From the NCBI GenBank assembly GCA_002344355.1, contig DDTN01000017.1, positions 62,657-126,656 of the forward strand: a stretch of DNA of 64,000 bases. Direction: 5' to 3'. Below the pieces are notes generated by a model that worked only from the letters and a program-made list of their open reading frames with translations, searched no databases and was not told the DNA's origin. The stretch is from Proteobacteria bacterium UBA2363 (GTDB taxonomy: Bacteria; Pseudomonadota; Gammaproteobacteria; Xanthomonadales; UBA2363). The position numbers and the translations under genes are program-made. Every line of letters starts with the position of its first letter. The first letter of the stretch is position 1. This document shows, in pieces, positions 27,225 to 35,290 of the stretch.

Positions 27225-27872
27225 TCAGGCGCCGTCGCCGAGCGCGGCGATCTGCTGGAGCAGGACGCCGGCCTGGGTGCGGTTGCGCACGCCCAGCCGC
27301 TCGAAGATGGCGGTGAGGTGGGCCTTGACGGTGCGCTCCTGGATGCCCATGGCATCGGCGATCTGCTTGTTCAGCCGACCCTGGGCGACCAGCTCCAGGA
27401 CCCGGCGCTGCTGGGGTGTGAGCGCGGCGACCCTGAGCGCCGGCGAGGCATCGGCGCGGCCCGCGGCGGCGACGGCATCGATGAGGTCCGGAGGGATCCA
27501 GGTCCGGCAGGCGAGGACCGCGGCCAGCGCCTGGCCGAGCTGCGCGGCCGGCGCCCGCTTCGGCACGAAGCCCATCGCCCCGGCGTCGAGCGCGGCTCGG
27601 ATGGTGGCCGGATCCTCGTGGCCGGACACCATCATCACCGCGGTGGCCGGAAACTCCGCGCGCAGGCGGGCCAGTCCCAGCAGTCCCTGGCTGCCGGGCA
27701 TGTGCAGGTCGAGCAGGACCAGGTCGGTGTCCGGTCGCTGGGCGAGCATCGCCACGGTGCCGTCGAGGTCGCCGGCCTCCAGCACCACGGTCCCGGGCAG
27801 GCATTCGGACACCGTCTGCGCCAGGGCCTTGCGGAACAGGGGATGGTCGTCGGCGACCAGCAGCACGTTCAT
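27225..27872 (-). CDS. LuxR-family two-component response regulator (CrbR/ErbR-like)
   Basis: This 215-residue regulator has an N-terminal receiver (VADDHPLFRKAL; phosphoacceptor Asp in LVLLDLHMPG; the later VMMVSGHED and Lys in GFVPKRAP) and a C-terminal LuxR-type helix-turn-helix (LTPQQRRVLELVAQGRLNKQIADAM...ERTVKAHLTAIFERL). It is the likely partner of the transporter-fused kinase encoded on the opposite strand. The start MNVLL at 27872 is chosen because a TATGCT -10-like box on the minus strand (27880-27885) ends seven bases before it, which would give a leaderless mRNA; the alternative start at 27884 overlaps that box. Targets are unknown; by analogy with CrbR, acetyl-CoA synthetase genes are candidates. 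Confidence 0.92.
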   Translation of the reverse strand: MNVLLVADDHPLFRKALAQTVSECLPGTVVLEAGDLDGTVAMLAQRPDTDLVLLDLHMPGSQGLLGLARLRAEFPATAVMMVSGHEDPATIRAALDAGAMGFVPKRAPAAQLGQALAAVLACRTWIPPDLIDAVAAAGRADASPALRVAALTPQQRRVLELVAQGRLNKQIADAMGIQERTVKAHLTAIFERLGVRNRTQAGVLLQQIAALGDGA

Positions 27873-27996
27873 GGCCTCAAGCATACGCGCCGGACCTGCC
27901 CCTTGGTGCGATGGACGCCGGGCCCGTGCCGGCTATGCTGCCGGGCACGAACCGGAGCCCGCCACGTCCCGCCGCCATGGCCCAGGAGTACCCAGC

Positions 27997-29628
27997 ATGT
28001 CCCGCGCACCCTGCATCGTCCTCGCCTGTGTCCTCGCACTGCCCGGCTGCGCCATGAACATGCCGCGCCAGGACCTGGCCAGCCTGGTGCCGGAGCTGGT
28101 CGGGACCGTCATCGAGACCGCCCATCGGGACGGCGACGACCTGCTGAGTGCCGGCCTCGGCCTGGAGGGCCTGCGCCTGCTGCCGGCGCCCCCATCCGCC
28201 GAGCCGGACGACGCCGAGCTGCGCCGGCGGGCGATCCATGCCAGCTGGCGCGGCATCGCCGACCTGCGTCCGCAGTCGATGCCCGGGCCGCTGCCGACGG
28301 TCACGGGACGCGAGTTCCGGGCGCAGCTGCAGCTGGCCGGCGATCGGCGACCGCACCGGGTGCTGCTGCAGCTGCCGGACGCTTTCGACGCCGCGCGCCC
28401 CTGCCTGGTTGTGGCGCCGGCGTCCGGTTCGCGTGGCGTCTACGGCGCGATCGCGGTGGCCGGTCCGGTGGCGCTGCCGCGCGGCTGCGCCGTCGTGTAC
28501 ACCGACAAGGGCGCGGGCACCGACTTCGAGGCGCTCGACGAGGGCGGCGTCTACGTGCCGCACGCGCATTCGCGCGACAACCCGGAGGCGCGCTGGGGCG
28601 AACACGTGCTGGTGGCCGCCCGCTTCGGGCTGGCGGTCCTGGGCGAGGCGGGGCTGCGCAGGGCGCCGTTCACCGCCGCCGACACCCGCGTCGTTGCCGC
28701 CGGCCTGTCTAACGGCGGCGGCGCCGTGTTGCGCGCGACCGAGATCGACCACGAAGGGCTGCTGGCGGCGGCGGTCGCGGCGGCCCCCAACGTCGACGTC
28801 GACTGGCCCGGTGCCCGCCCGATCTACGACTACGTGACCGAGGCGGCGCTTTACCAGCCGTGCCTGCTGGCGGACGAGGCCTGGCGCGACGCACCGTTCG
28901 CCACCGAGCCGCTGCGCGCGCAGGCGCGCGTGCGCTGCCGGTTGCTGGCGACGGCCGGACTGCTGGACAGCCGCACCGGCACGGGACAGGCCAGGGAGGC
29001 GCACGAGCGCCTGCGTGCCAGCGGCTGGGAGGCGGGCGCCCTGCGCCTGGCCGCCCAGAACCTCGCGTTCGACCTGTGGCGCGCGGTGGCGGTGACCTAT
29101 GCCAGCGCCTACGGCCGCCACGGCGTCGGCGAGCATCCCTGCGGCTACGGCTTCGCCACCCTGGATGGCGCCGGGCGGCGGCGGGCGGCGACCGGGCTGG
29201 AACAGGCGCTGTGGCGCAGCGACGGCAGCGGCATCGCCCCCACCGCCGGCGTCGCCCTGGTCGACCCGGCCGCAGGCGGCGAGGATCCGGCCCTGCCCGG
29301 GCTGATGTGCCTTCGCCGGCTGTGGCAGGAGGACGCGCCGGACAGCGTCGCGGTCCGCGCCGGCATCGCCGCGGTCCGCGCCAGCGGCAGGCCGCTGACG
29401 CCCGACATCACCGTCCTGCATGGCGCCGACGACGCCCTGGTTCCCCCGGCCTTCAGCAGCCGTCCCTGGGTCGCCGCCGCGCGCGCGCGCGGCGCGACGG
29501 TCGCCTTCGAGGAACTGCCCGGGGTCCAGCACTTCGACGGTTTCCTGGCGCTGCCCGCGATGGCCGGCTACCAGCCGCTGCTGCCGGCGACCTGGCGGGC
29601 GCTGGAGCGGGCGTTGCAGCGCGACTGA
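27997..29628 (+). CDS. D-(-)-3-hydroxybutyrate oligomer hydrolase, predicted lipoprotein
   Basis: This 543-residue protein resembles the 3HB-oligomer hydrolase family, which cleaves soluble oligomers from poly-3-hydroxybutyrate breakdown to monomers. The N-terminus carries a lipobox-like ALPGC, so the mature protein is probably lipid-anchored. Family stretches are ASWRGIADLRPQ near residue 85, VVAPASGSRGVYGAI, VYTDKGAGTDF, the nucleophile elbow AAGLSNGGGAVLRA, a late HGADDALVPPAFSSRPW with a catalytic Asp, and VQHFDGF with a His. The ATG at 27997 directly precedes the signal region. It is divergent from the response regulator (124 bases apart) and could be one of its targets; the -10-like TATGCT at 27934-27939 lies between them. 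Confidence 0.87.
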   Translation: MSRAPCIVLACVLALPGCAMNMPRQDLASLVPELVGTVIETAHRDGDDLLSAGLGLEGLRLLPAPPSAEPDDAELRRRAIHASWRGIADLRPQSMPGPLPTVTGREFRAQLQLAGDRRPHRVLLQLPDAFDAARPCLVVAPASGSRGVYGAIAVAGPVALPRGCAVVYTDKGAGTDFEALDEGGVYVPHAHSRDNPEARWGEHVLVAARFGLAVLGEAGLRRAPFTAADTRVVAAGLSNGGGAVLRATEIDHEGLLAAAVAAAPNVDVDWPGARPIYDYVTEAALYQPCLLADEAWRDAPFATEPLRAQARVRCRLLATAGLLDSRTGTGQAREAHERLRASGWEAGALRLAAQNLAFDLWRAVAVTYASAYGRHGVGEHPCGYGFATLDGAGRRRAATGLEQALWRSDGSGIAPTAGVALVDPAAGGEDPALPGLMCLRRLWQEDAPDSVAVRAGIAAVRASGRPLTPDITVLHGADDALVPPAFSSRPWVAAARARGATVAFEELPGVQHFDGFLALPAMAGYQPLLPATWRALERALQRD

Positions 29629-29755
29629 CGGCCGGCGCGGGGCGCCGGGGCGGCGCGTGCCGCGGGTCGACGGTGGCGCGCGCCTGGCCGGTCGCGGCGG
29701 CGCGCGCTTACACTGCCGCCTCGTCGACCGGGACGGTGGTTGCGGGAATCCAGGA

Positions 29756-31129
29756 ATGAGCGCTGTGCAAACGATCGACGCCGCCGCCGCCTGGCTTCGG
29801 GGAGGCTGGCAGCGTGGCTGCCGCCTGACCATCGCCGACGGCCGGATCGCCGCGGCCGGTGCCGCCGGGCCGGTCGACGGGCAGGCCGTGCGCTGGTTGC
29901 TGCCGGGCCTGCCGAACCTGCATTCGCACGCCTTCCAGCGCGCGATGGCCGGTCGTGCCGAGCATCGGGGCGACCCCGCCGACAGCTTCTGGACCTGGCG
30001 CGAGGCGATGTACCGGCTCGCCGGCCGGCTCGATCCGGAATCGCTCCACGCGATCGCCTGCCAGCTCTACGTGGAGATGCTCGAGGCCGGCCACACCTGG
30101 GTCTGCGAGTTCCATTACCTGCACCACCAGCCCGACGGCACGCCGTACGACGATCCTGCCGCGATGAGCCGCGCCCTGGTGAAGGCCGCCGCCGACACCG
30201 GCATCGGCCTGACCCTGCTGCCGGTCCTGTACATGACCGGCGGCTTCGACGGCAGGGCCCTGGCGGCCGGGCAGCGGCGGTTCGGCCACGACCTCGACGA
30301 CTACCTGCGCCTGGTCGCGACCCTGCGCGGACTGGAACACGAACGGCTGGTGGTCGGCATGGCCATGCACAGCCTGCGCGCGGTGCCGCCCGACGCGCTC
30401 GCCGGCTGCCTGGCCTCGGGGCTGGCAGCCGGTCGGCCGCTGCACATCCACATCGCCGAGCAGCAGGCCGAGGTCGAGCAGTGCCTGCAGCTGCGGGGCG
30501 CCCGTCCCGTGCAATGGCTGCTCGCCAACGCGCCGGTCGACCCGCACTGGTGCCTGGTCCACGCCACCCACATGACCCGCGAGGAGACCGCGGCGGTGGC
30601 CGCCAGCGGCGCCACCGTGGCGCTGTGCCCCAGCACCGAGGCCAATCTCGGCGACGGCCTGTTTCCGCTGGTCGACTACCTGGCGGAAGGCGGCGCCTGG
30701 GGCATCGGCAGCGACAGCCAGGTCGGGGTGTCGCCGGTGGAGGAGCTGCGCTGGCTCGAGTACGGACAGCGCCTGCGGCACCGCCGCCGCAACGTGGTCT
30801 GCAGCGACGAGCGGCCCAGCGTCGGCGAGTCCCTGGTGTCCGCCGCCCTCGACGGCGGCCGCGCCTGCGGCACCGGGGTCGGCACGATATCGGCGGCGAC
30901 CACCGGACGGGCCGGCAGCCACGCCGACCTGGTGGCGCTGGACGCCGGAGAGGCCGGCCTGATCGGGCATCAGGAGGACACCCTCCTGGACGCCTGGCTG
31001 TTCGCGAGCAGGCGACCCGCCATCGACCGCGTGTGGACGGGCGGGGTGGAGGTGGTCAGCGGCGGCCGGCACCATCGTCGCGAGGCGGTCGAGGCCGCCT
31101 TTCGCGTCGCGCTGGCGAATCGCGGCTGA
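29756..31129 (+). CDS. hutF: Formimidoylglutamate deiminase
   Basis: This 457-residue amidohydrolase deiminates N-formimino-L-glutamate in the five-step histidine degradation route. The metal site is visible: LPNLHSHAFQRAM (H-x-H), LHIHIAEQ, LVHATHMT and GIGSDSQV with the late Asp. The VCEFHYLHHQPDG block and SVGESLVSAAL are typical of HutF rather than of related deaminases. ATG 29756 follows GGAATCCAGGA, and a TACACT -10-like box lies at 29709-29714. hutU lies 2.3 kb downstream on the same strand but is separated by two minus-strand genes; hutH, hutI and hutG are not in the window. Confidence 0.93.
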   Translation: MSAVQTIDAAAAWLRGGWQRGCRLTIADGRIAAAGAAGPVDGQAVRWLLPGLPNLHSHAFQRAMAGRAEHRGDPADSFWTWREAMYRLAGRLDPESLHAIACQLYVEMLEAGHTWVCEFHYLHHQPDGTPYDDPAAMSRALVKAAADTGIGLTLLPVLYMTGGFDGRALAAGQRRFGHDLDDYLRLVATLRGLEHERLVVGMAMHSLRAVPPDALAGCLASGLAAGRPLHIHIAEQQAEVEQCLQLRGARPVQWLLANAPVDPHWCLVHATHMTREETAAVAASGATVALCPSTEANLGDGLFPLVDYLAEGGAWGIGSDSQVGVSPVEELRWLEYGQRLRHRRRNVVCSDERPSVGESLVSAALDGGRACGTGVGTISAATTGRAGSHADLVALDAGEAGLIGHQEDTLLDAWLFASRRPAIDRVWTGGVEVVSGGRHHRREAVEAAFRVALANRG

Positions 31130-31169
31130 GCGGCCGCCCGTTCGCGCCCCCGGCGCGGCCCGCCCGGTC

Positions 31170-32423
31170 TCAGCGCAGCATGGCGGCGGTCACCGCCGGG
31201 TCGCCGTCCCCGGGGGCCGGGGCGATGCCGAGCAGGGCCGCCAGCAGCGGGTAGACGTGCACGTTGTCGAACGGGTCCACGAGCAGGCCCGAGGCCAGGC
31301 CGGGGCCGTGGGCGACGAACAGCGCGCGCATCGAGGGCGACAGGGGGTCGTAGCCATGGGCACCACGGTTGCCGCCGCTGCGGTCCTGCCAGGGGTTGAA
31401 GCGCTCGCGCCTGCGTACGCGCCAGCCCTCCTCGAGCAGGCAGACGATCGCCGGCACCCGCGGATGGCTGCCGAACCGCCACTGCGGTGGCGTCTCCGTG
31501 CGCCGGTGGCAGGTGAGGCCCTCGCGCTCGGCCAGCAAGGCGGACTCCGCCTCGGCGGTCCGGCCGGGCCGCGGGTTGAACGAGAGGATCTCGGACAGGC
31601 CGACGATCTCGACCAGGGACGGGTCGACCAGGTCTTCCAGCACCAGGGTCCGGGCAGGATCGACCTGCGCCATGCCATGGTCGGAGACGATCACCAGGTT
31701 CACCGCACCGGTCAGGCCGATCTCCGCCAGGCCATCGAGCAGGCGCCCCAGCGCCGCGTCCACCGCCGCCAGGGCGCCGTCGACCTCGGCGGAATCCGGC
31801 CCGTACAGGTGGCCGGTGGTGTCGACCGCCTCCAGGTAGAGCGTCACCAGGTGCGGCCGGCGCGCGGGCGGCAGCGCCAGCCAGGCCAGTACCCGGTCGA
31901 CCCGGTCCGACATCGACAGGGCCGCGTCGTAGGGCAGCCAGCGGTCCGGCCGGTAGCCGCCGATGGCGGCCTCCGAGCCCGGCCAGAACAGGGTCGCGCT
32001 GCGCAGGCCGGCGCGGCGCGCGGAAACCCACAGGGGCTCGCCACCCCACCAGCGGCCATCGCCGACCGCATCGCGGTCGTGCAGGGCGAACCTGCCCAGC
32101 AGCGGGTCGAGCATGGTGTTGTCGACGATGCCGTGGCGGTCCGGGCGCAGGCCGGTCACCACGGTGTAGTGGTTCGGGAAGGTCTTCGACGGAAACGAGG
32201 GATTCAGCCAGCGCGCCCGGACCCCGTCATCGGCGAGCGCCTGCAGGCGCGGGCTGAGTCCCCGGTCCAGGTAATCCGGATGGAAGCCGTCCAGCGACAG
32301 CAGGATCAGCGGATGCGACGGCGCCTGCGCGCGCTCCCCGGAGGCGGACGGCGCGCCCGAGCAGGCGCCAAGCAGCAGGGCCAGGACCAGCAGGCATGCC
32401 GCGGCCGCGCCTTCATTCGGCAT
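31170..32423 (-). CDS. Lipoprotein nucleotide pyrophosphatase/phosphodiesterase (alkaline phosphatase superfamily)
   Basis: This 417-residue protein has a lipobox (LLGACSG) after a hydrophobic stretch, so it is probably anchored to the outer membrane. The rest matches ectonucleotide pyrophosphatase/phosphodiesterase-type proteins: ILLSLDGFHPDYL with the first metal Asp, NPSFPSKTFPNHYTVVTGL with the nucleophile Thr in the KTFPN motif, HGIVDNTM, LVTLYLEAVDTTGHLYGPDS with D-x-x-x-H, VIVSDHGMAQV, and GSHPRVPAIVCLL. The substrate may be nucleotides or phosphodiesters in the periplasm. It overlaps the upstream secreted protein gene by 11 bases, so the two form a minus-strand pair nested between hutF and hutU. 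Confidence 0.92.
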   Translation of the reverse strand: MPNEGAAAACLLVLALLLGACSGAPSASGERAQAPSHPLILLSLDGFHPDYLDRGLSPRLQALADDGVRARWLNPSFPSKTFPNHYTVVTGLRPDRHGIVDNTMLDPLLGRFALHDRDAVGDGRWWGGEPLWVSARRAGLRSATLFWPGSEAAIGGYRPDRWLPYDAALSMSDRVDRVLAWLALPPARRPHLVTLYLEAVDTTGHLYGPDSAEVDGALAAVDAALGRLLDGLAEIGLTGAVNLVIVSDHGMAQVDPARTLVLEDLVDPSLVEIVGLSEILSFNPRPGRTAEAESALLAEREGLTCHRRTETPPQWRFGSHPRVPAIVCLLEEGWRVRRRERFNPWQDRSGGNRGAHGYDPLSPSMRALFVAHGPGLASGLLVDPFDNVHVYPLLAALLGIAPAPGDGDPAVTAAMLR

Positions 32424-33249
32424 ACGGGACCGCGGTGGCGGTGTAGTTGAAGTAGAACCACCAGCCGCTGACGCCGTCGTGGAGGTCCTTGTCGCTGTGG
32501 GTCGGGCAGGCGCCGGCGCCGCCAGCGAGCAGGCTGGACAGGGGGCGGGCGCCGAGGCCGGGCAGATCGATCAGCAGGGCATCGGCGGCGGCCTCGCTGA
32601 GGAAGCCCATCAGCAGGCCGGTCGACAGTCCAGGCAGGGGGCTGTCGCGGCGGCTGGCGGCGGTGCGCACCGAGGTCAGCGGCAGCGGCAGGCCGGCGCC
32701 AGCGGAGTCGCCGAGCCGAAGGCCGGGGAGGGCGGCCGTGGCCGCGGCGGCCTCGCTGGCGAAGCACGGCCCGGACGGGGTCGCGACCGGCGGGTCGTAC
32801 GGACGGGTGCTGCCCGGAAGCGGCGCCAGGCAGGTGCCCAGCGAGCGCCCCTCGTAGGGCATCGGCGCCAGGCTGGGCGGCTGGTCGGGCTGGCAGGCGG
32901 TGCCGGTCGCCGGCGCGCTGCAACGGGCGCCGCCGGTCGCGCCGAGCGCCCGGCGGTCGTCGGTGCGCAGGGGCCGGAACAGCAGCATGGCGCTGCTGTC
33001 CAGGAAACCGTCGCCGTCGTCGTCGCGGTCCAGGCCGGCGGCGATCTCGCTGTTGACCTGGCCGGTGATGTCGGTGCAGAAGATCAGCACCTGGGCGAAG
33101 AAGTGCGGGTCGCGCAGGACCAGGCTGTCGATCCGGTTCGCCTGCAGCGACTCGAAGCCGTCCGGGTGGATGAAGTCGGCAGGCGCCTGGGCGCCGACCG
33201 GCGCGGCGGTGAGGGCCGCCAGCAGTGCAAGGCATCGCATCGCGCTCAT
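32413..33249 (-). CDS. Unknown secreted protein with DFIHPDGFE motif after the signal peptide
   Basis: I do not recognise this 278-residue protein. It begins with a clear signal peptide (hydrophobic run ending GAQA), and the mature N-terminus would be about PADFIHPDGFESLQ, which resembles the C-terminal tails of two other secreted proteins in this window. Next come a segment VLRDPHFFAQVLIFCTDITGQVNSEI, an acidic D-R-D-D-D-G-D-G stretch that could bind calcium, several Cys, low-complexity Pro/Ala regions, and an aromatic end WWFYFNYTATAVPYAE. It is translationally linked (11-base overlap) to the phosphodiesterase lipoprotein. A minus-strand TATAGT box (33278-33283) lies 29 bases upstream of the start. 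The in-frame ATG three codons later is an alternative start. Confidence 0.8.
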   Translation of the reverse strand: MSAMRCLALLAALTAAPVGAQAPADFIHPDGFESLQANRIDSLVLRDPHFFAQVLIFCTDITGQVNSEIAAGLDRDDDGDGFLDSSAMLLFRPLRTDDRRALGATGGARCSAPATGTACQPDQPPSLAPMPYEGRSLGTCLAPLPGSTRPYDPPVATPSGPCFASEAAAATAALPGLRLGDSAGAGLPLPLTSVRTAASRRDSPLPGLSTGLLMGFLSEAAADALLIDLPGLGARPLSSLLAGGAGACPTHSDKDLHDGVSGWWFYFNYTATAVPYAE

Positions 33250-33367
33250 CTCGCCGCTCCGGTCCGGGTCGGTCGCGACTATATCAGCGGCCGGTTGCGG
33301 TTCCGCGGCGGCGGGCAGGGCGGGGCGCCGCCACCGGGCAAGCCCCGGACGCGCCGGCGCCGGGCCC

Positions 33368-33373
33368 TATAAT
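33368..33373 (+). promoter_or_regulatory. Candidate -10 element of hutU
   Basis: TATAAT, a perfect -10 hexamer in otherwise GC-rich DNA, lies 29 bases before the hutU ATG. No good -35 hexamer is seen 16-18 bases upstream, so an activator may be needed. Confidence 0.5.
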
Positions 33374-33401
33374 CGCGGCTCGCCGACAGCGGGCAACGAA
33401 C

Positions 33402-35087
33402 ATGAGCGAACATTCCAGGAACGCCCCCGGGCGGATCGTCCGCGCGCCGCGCGGCAGCACGCTGACCTGCCGGTCGTGGCAGACCGAGGCGGCCTGGCGG
33501 ATGCTGCAGAACAACCTCGATCCCGAGGTCGCCGAGCGCCCGGAGGAGCTGGTCGTCTATGGCGGCATCGGGCGTGCGGCACGCGACTGGCCCTGCTTCG
33601 ACGCCCTGTTGCGCAGCCTGACGGAACTGGCCGACGACGAGACCCTGCTGGTGCAGTCCGGCAAGCCGGTCGGCATCTTCCCCAGCCATCCGGACGCGCC
33701 ACGGGTGCTGATCGCCAACTCCAACCTGGTGCCCGCCTGGGCGACCTGGGAGCACTTCCACGAGCTCGACCGCAAGGGCCTTGCGATGTACGGCCAGATG
33801 ACCGCGGGCAGCTGGATCTACATCGGCAGCCAGGGCATCGTCCAGGGCACCTACGAGACCTTCGTCGAGATGGGCCGGCAGCACTACGGCGGCGACCTCA
33901 CCGGCCGCTGGATCCTCACCGCCGGCCTGGGCGGCATGGGCGGGGCGCAGCCGCTGGCCGCCAGCCTGGCCGGCGCCAGCAGCCTCAACATCGAGTGCCA
34001 GCAGAGCCGCATCGACTTCCGCCTCAGGACCCGGTACGTCGACGAGCAGGCCGCCGACCTCGACGATGCGCTGGCACGCATCGAGCGCTGCACCCGCGCC
34101 GGCCAGGCGAAGTCGATCGCGCTGCTCGGCAACGCCGCCGAGATCCTGCCGGAGCTGGTCCGGCGCGGGGTCAGGCCGGACGCGGTCACCGACCAGACCT
34201 CGGCCCACGACCCGGTGCACGGCTACCTGCCCGCGGGCTGGAGCGTGGAGCGCTGGCTGACGGCCCAGCAGGAGGACCCGGCGCAGGTGCGCGATGCCGC
34301 CATGCGCTCGATGCGTGTGCACGTCGAGGCCATGCTCGCCTTCCACGGGATGGGCGTGCCGACCTTCGACTACGGGAACAACATCCGGCAGATGGCCAAG
34401 GACGAGGGCTGCGCCAACGCCTTCGATTTCCCCGGATTCGTGCCGGCCTACGTGCGGCCGCTGTTCTGCCGGGGCATCGGCCCGTTCCGGTGGGTGGCGC
34501 TGTCCGGCGATCCGGAGGACATCCACCGGACCGACGCCAAGGTCAAGGCGCTGATCCCGGACGACCCGCACCTGCACCGCTGGCTGGACATGGCGCGCGA
34601 GCGGATCAGCTTCCAGGGACTGCCGGCGCGCATCTGCTGGGTCGGCCTGGGCCAGCGCCACCGGCTCGGCCTGGCGTTCAACGAGATGGTGCGCAACGGC
34701 GAGCTCAAGGCGCCGGTGGTGATCGGGCGCGATCACCTGGATTCCGGCTCGGTGGCCAGCCCCAACCGCGAGACCGAGGCCATGGCCGACGGCTCGGACG
34801 CCGTGTCCGACTGGCCGCTGCTCAACGCCATGCTGAACGTCGCCGGCGGCGCCACCTGGGTGTCCCTGCACCATGGCGGCGGCGTCGGCATGGGCTACAG
34901 CCAGCACAGCGGCGTGGTCATCGTCTGCGACGGCAGCGCCGCGGCCGACCGCCGGATCGCGCGGGTGCTCTGGAACGATCCGGCCACCGGGGTCATGCGG
35001 CACGCCGACGCCGGCTACGAACTCGCCCGCGACTGCGCCCGCGAGCAGGGGTTGCGCATGCCGATGCTGGACCCGGCGAGGTCCTGA
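33402..35087 (+). CDS. hutU: Urocanate hydratase
   Basis: This 561-residue cytoplasmic enzyme converts urocanate to imidazolonepropionate with tightly bound NAD+. The protein is conserved throughout: LTCRSWQTEAAWRMLQNNLDPEVAE at the start, VYGGIGRAARDW, ILTAGLGGMGGAQPLA (NAD loop), DQTSAHDPVHGYLP, FDYGNNIRQMA, FVPAYVRPLFCRGIGPFRW with the catalytic-region Cys, and GVGMGYSQHSG. The start ATG 33402 gives the normal N-terminus. A TATAAT box lies just upstream. It is the only hut gene besides hutF in the window; the flanking minus-strand pair breaks what is normally a contiguous operon. Confidence 0.97.
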   Translation: MSEHSRNAPGRIVRAPRGSTLTCRSWQTEAAWRMLQNNLDPEVAERPEELVVYGGIGRAARDWPCFDALLRSLTELADDETLLVQSGKPVGIFPSHPDAPRVLIANSNLVPAWATWEHFHELDRKGLAMYGQMTAGSWIYIGSQGIVQGTYETFVEMGRQHYGGDLTGRWILTAGLGGMGGAQPLAASLAGASSLNIECQQSRIDFRLRTRYVDEQAADLDDALARIERCTRAGQAKSIALLGNAAEILPELVRRGVRPDAVTDQTSAHDPVHGYLPAGWSVERWLTAQQEDPAQVRDAAMRSMRVHVEAMLAFHGMGVPTFDYGNNIRQMAKDEGCANAFDFPGFVPAYVRPLFCRGIGPFRWVALSGDPEDIHRTDAKVKALIPDDPHLHRWLDMARERISFQGLPARICWVGLGQRHRLGLAFNEMVRNGELKAPVVIGRDHLDSGSVASPNRETEAMADGSDAVSDWPLLNAMLNVAGGATWVSLHHGGGVGMGYSQHSGVVIVCDGSAAADRRIARVLWNDPATGVMRHADAGYELARDCAREQGLRMPMLDPARS

Positions 35088-35290
35088 CGCCGACCTGCGG
35101 CGCCCCTGGCCGGCGGGCGCCCTGGCCGGGGCGGTCCGGCATGCCGTGCCGGCGCGGCGCGGCGCGGCCGCGTCCGGCCACGCGGCGGCCGGGCGGCCGG
35201 CAAGTCTTGCCAGCGCCCGGGTGCCGGCGCACACTCGGCAGGGCAACCGTTGCGCGCGCCGACGCGGCCCGCGGGTGCCCGGGAGGCGAC

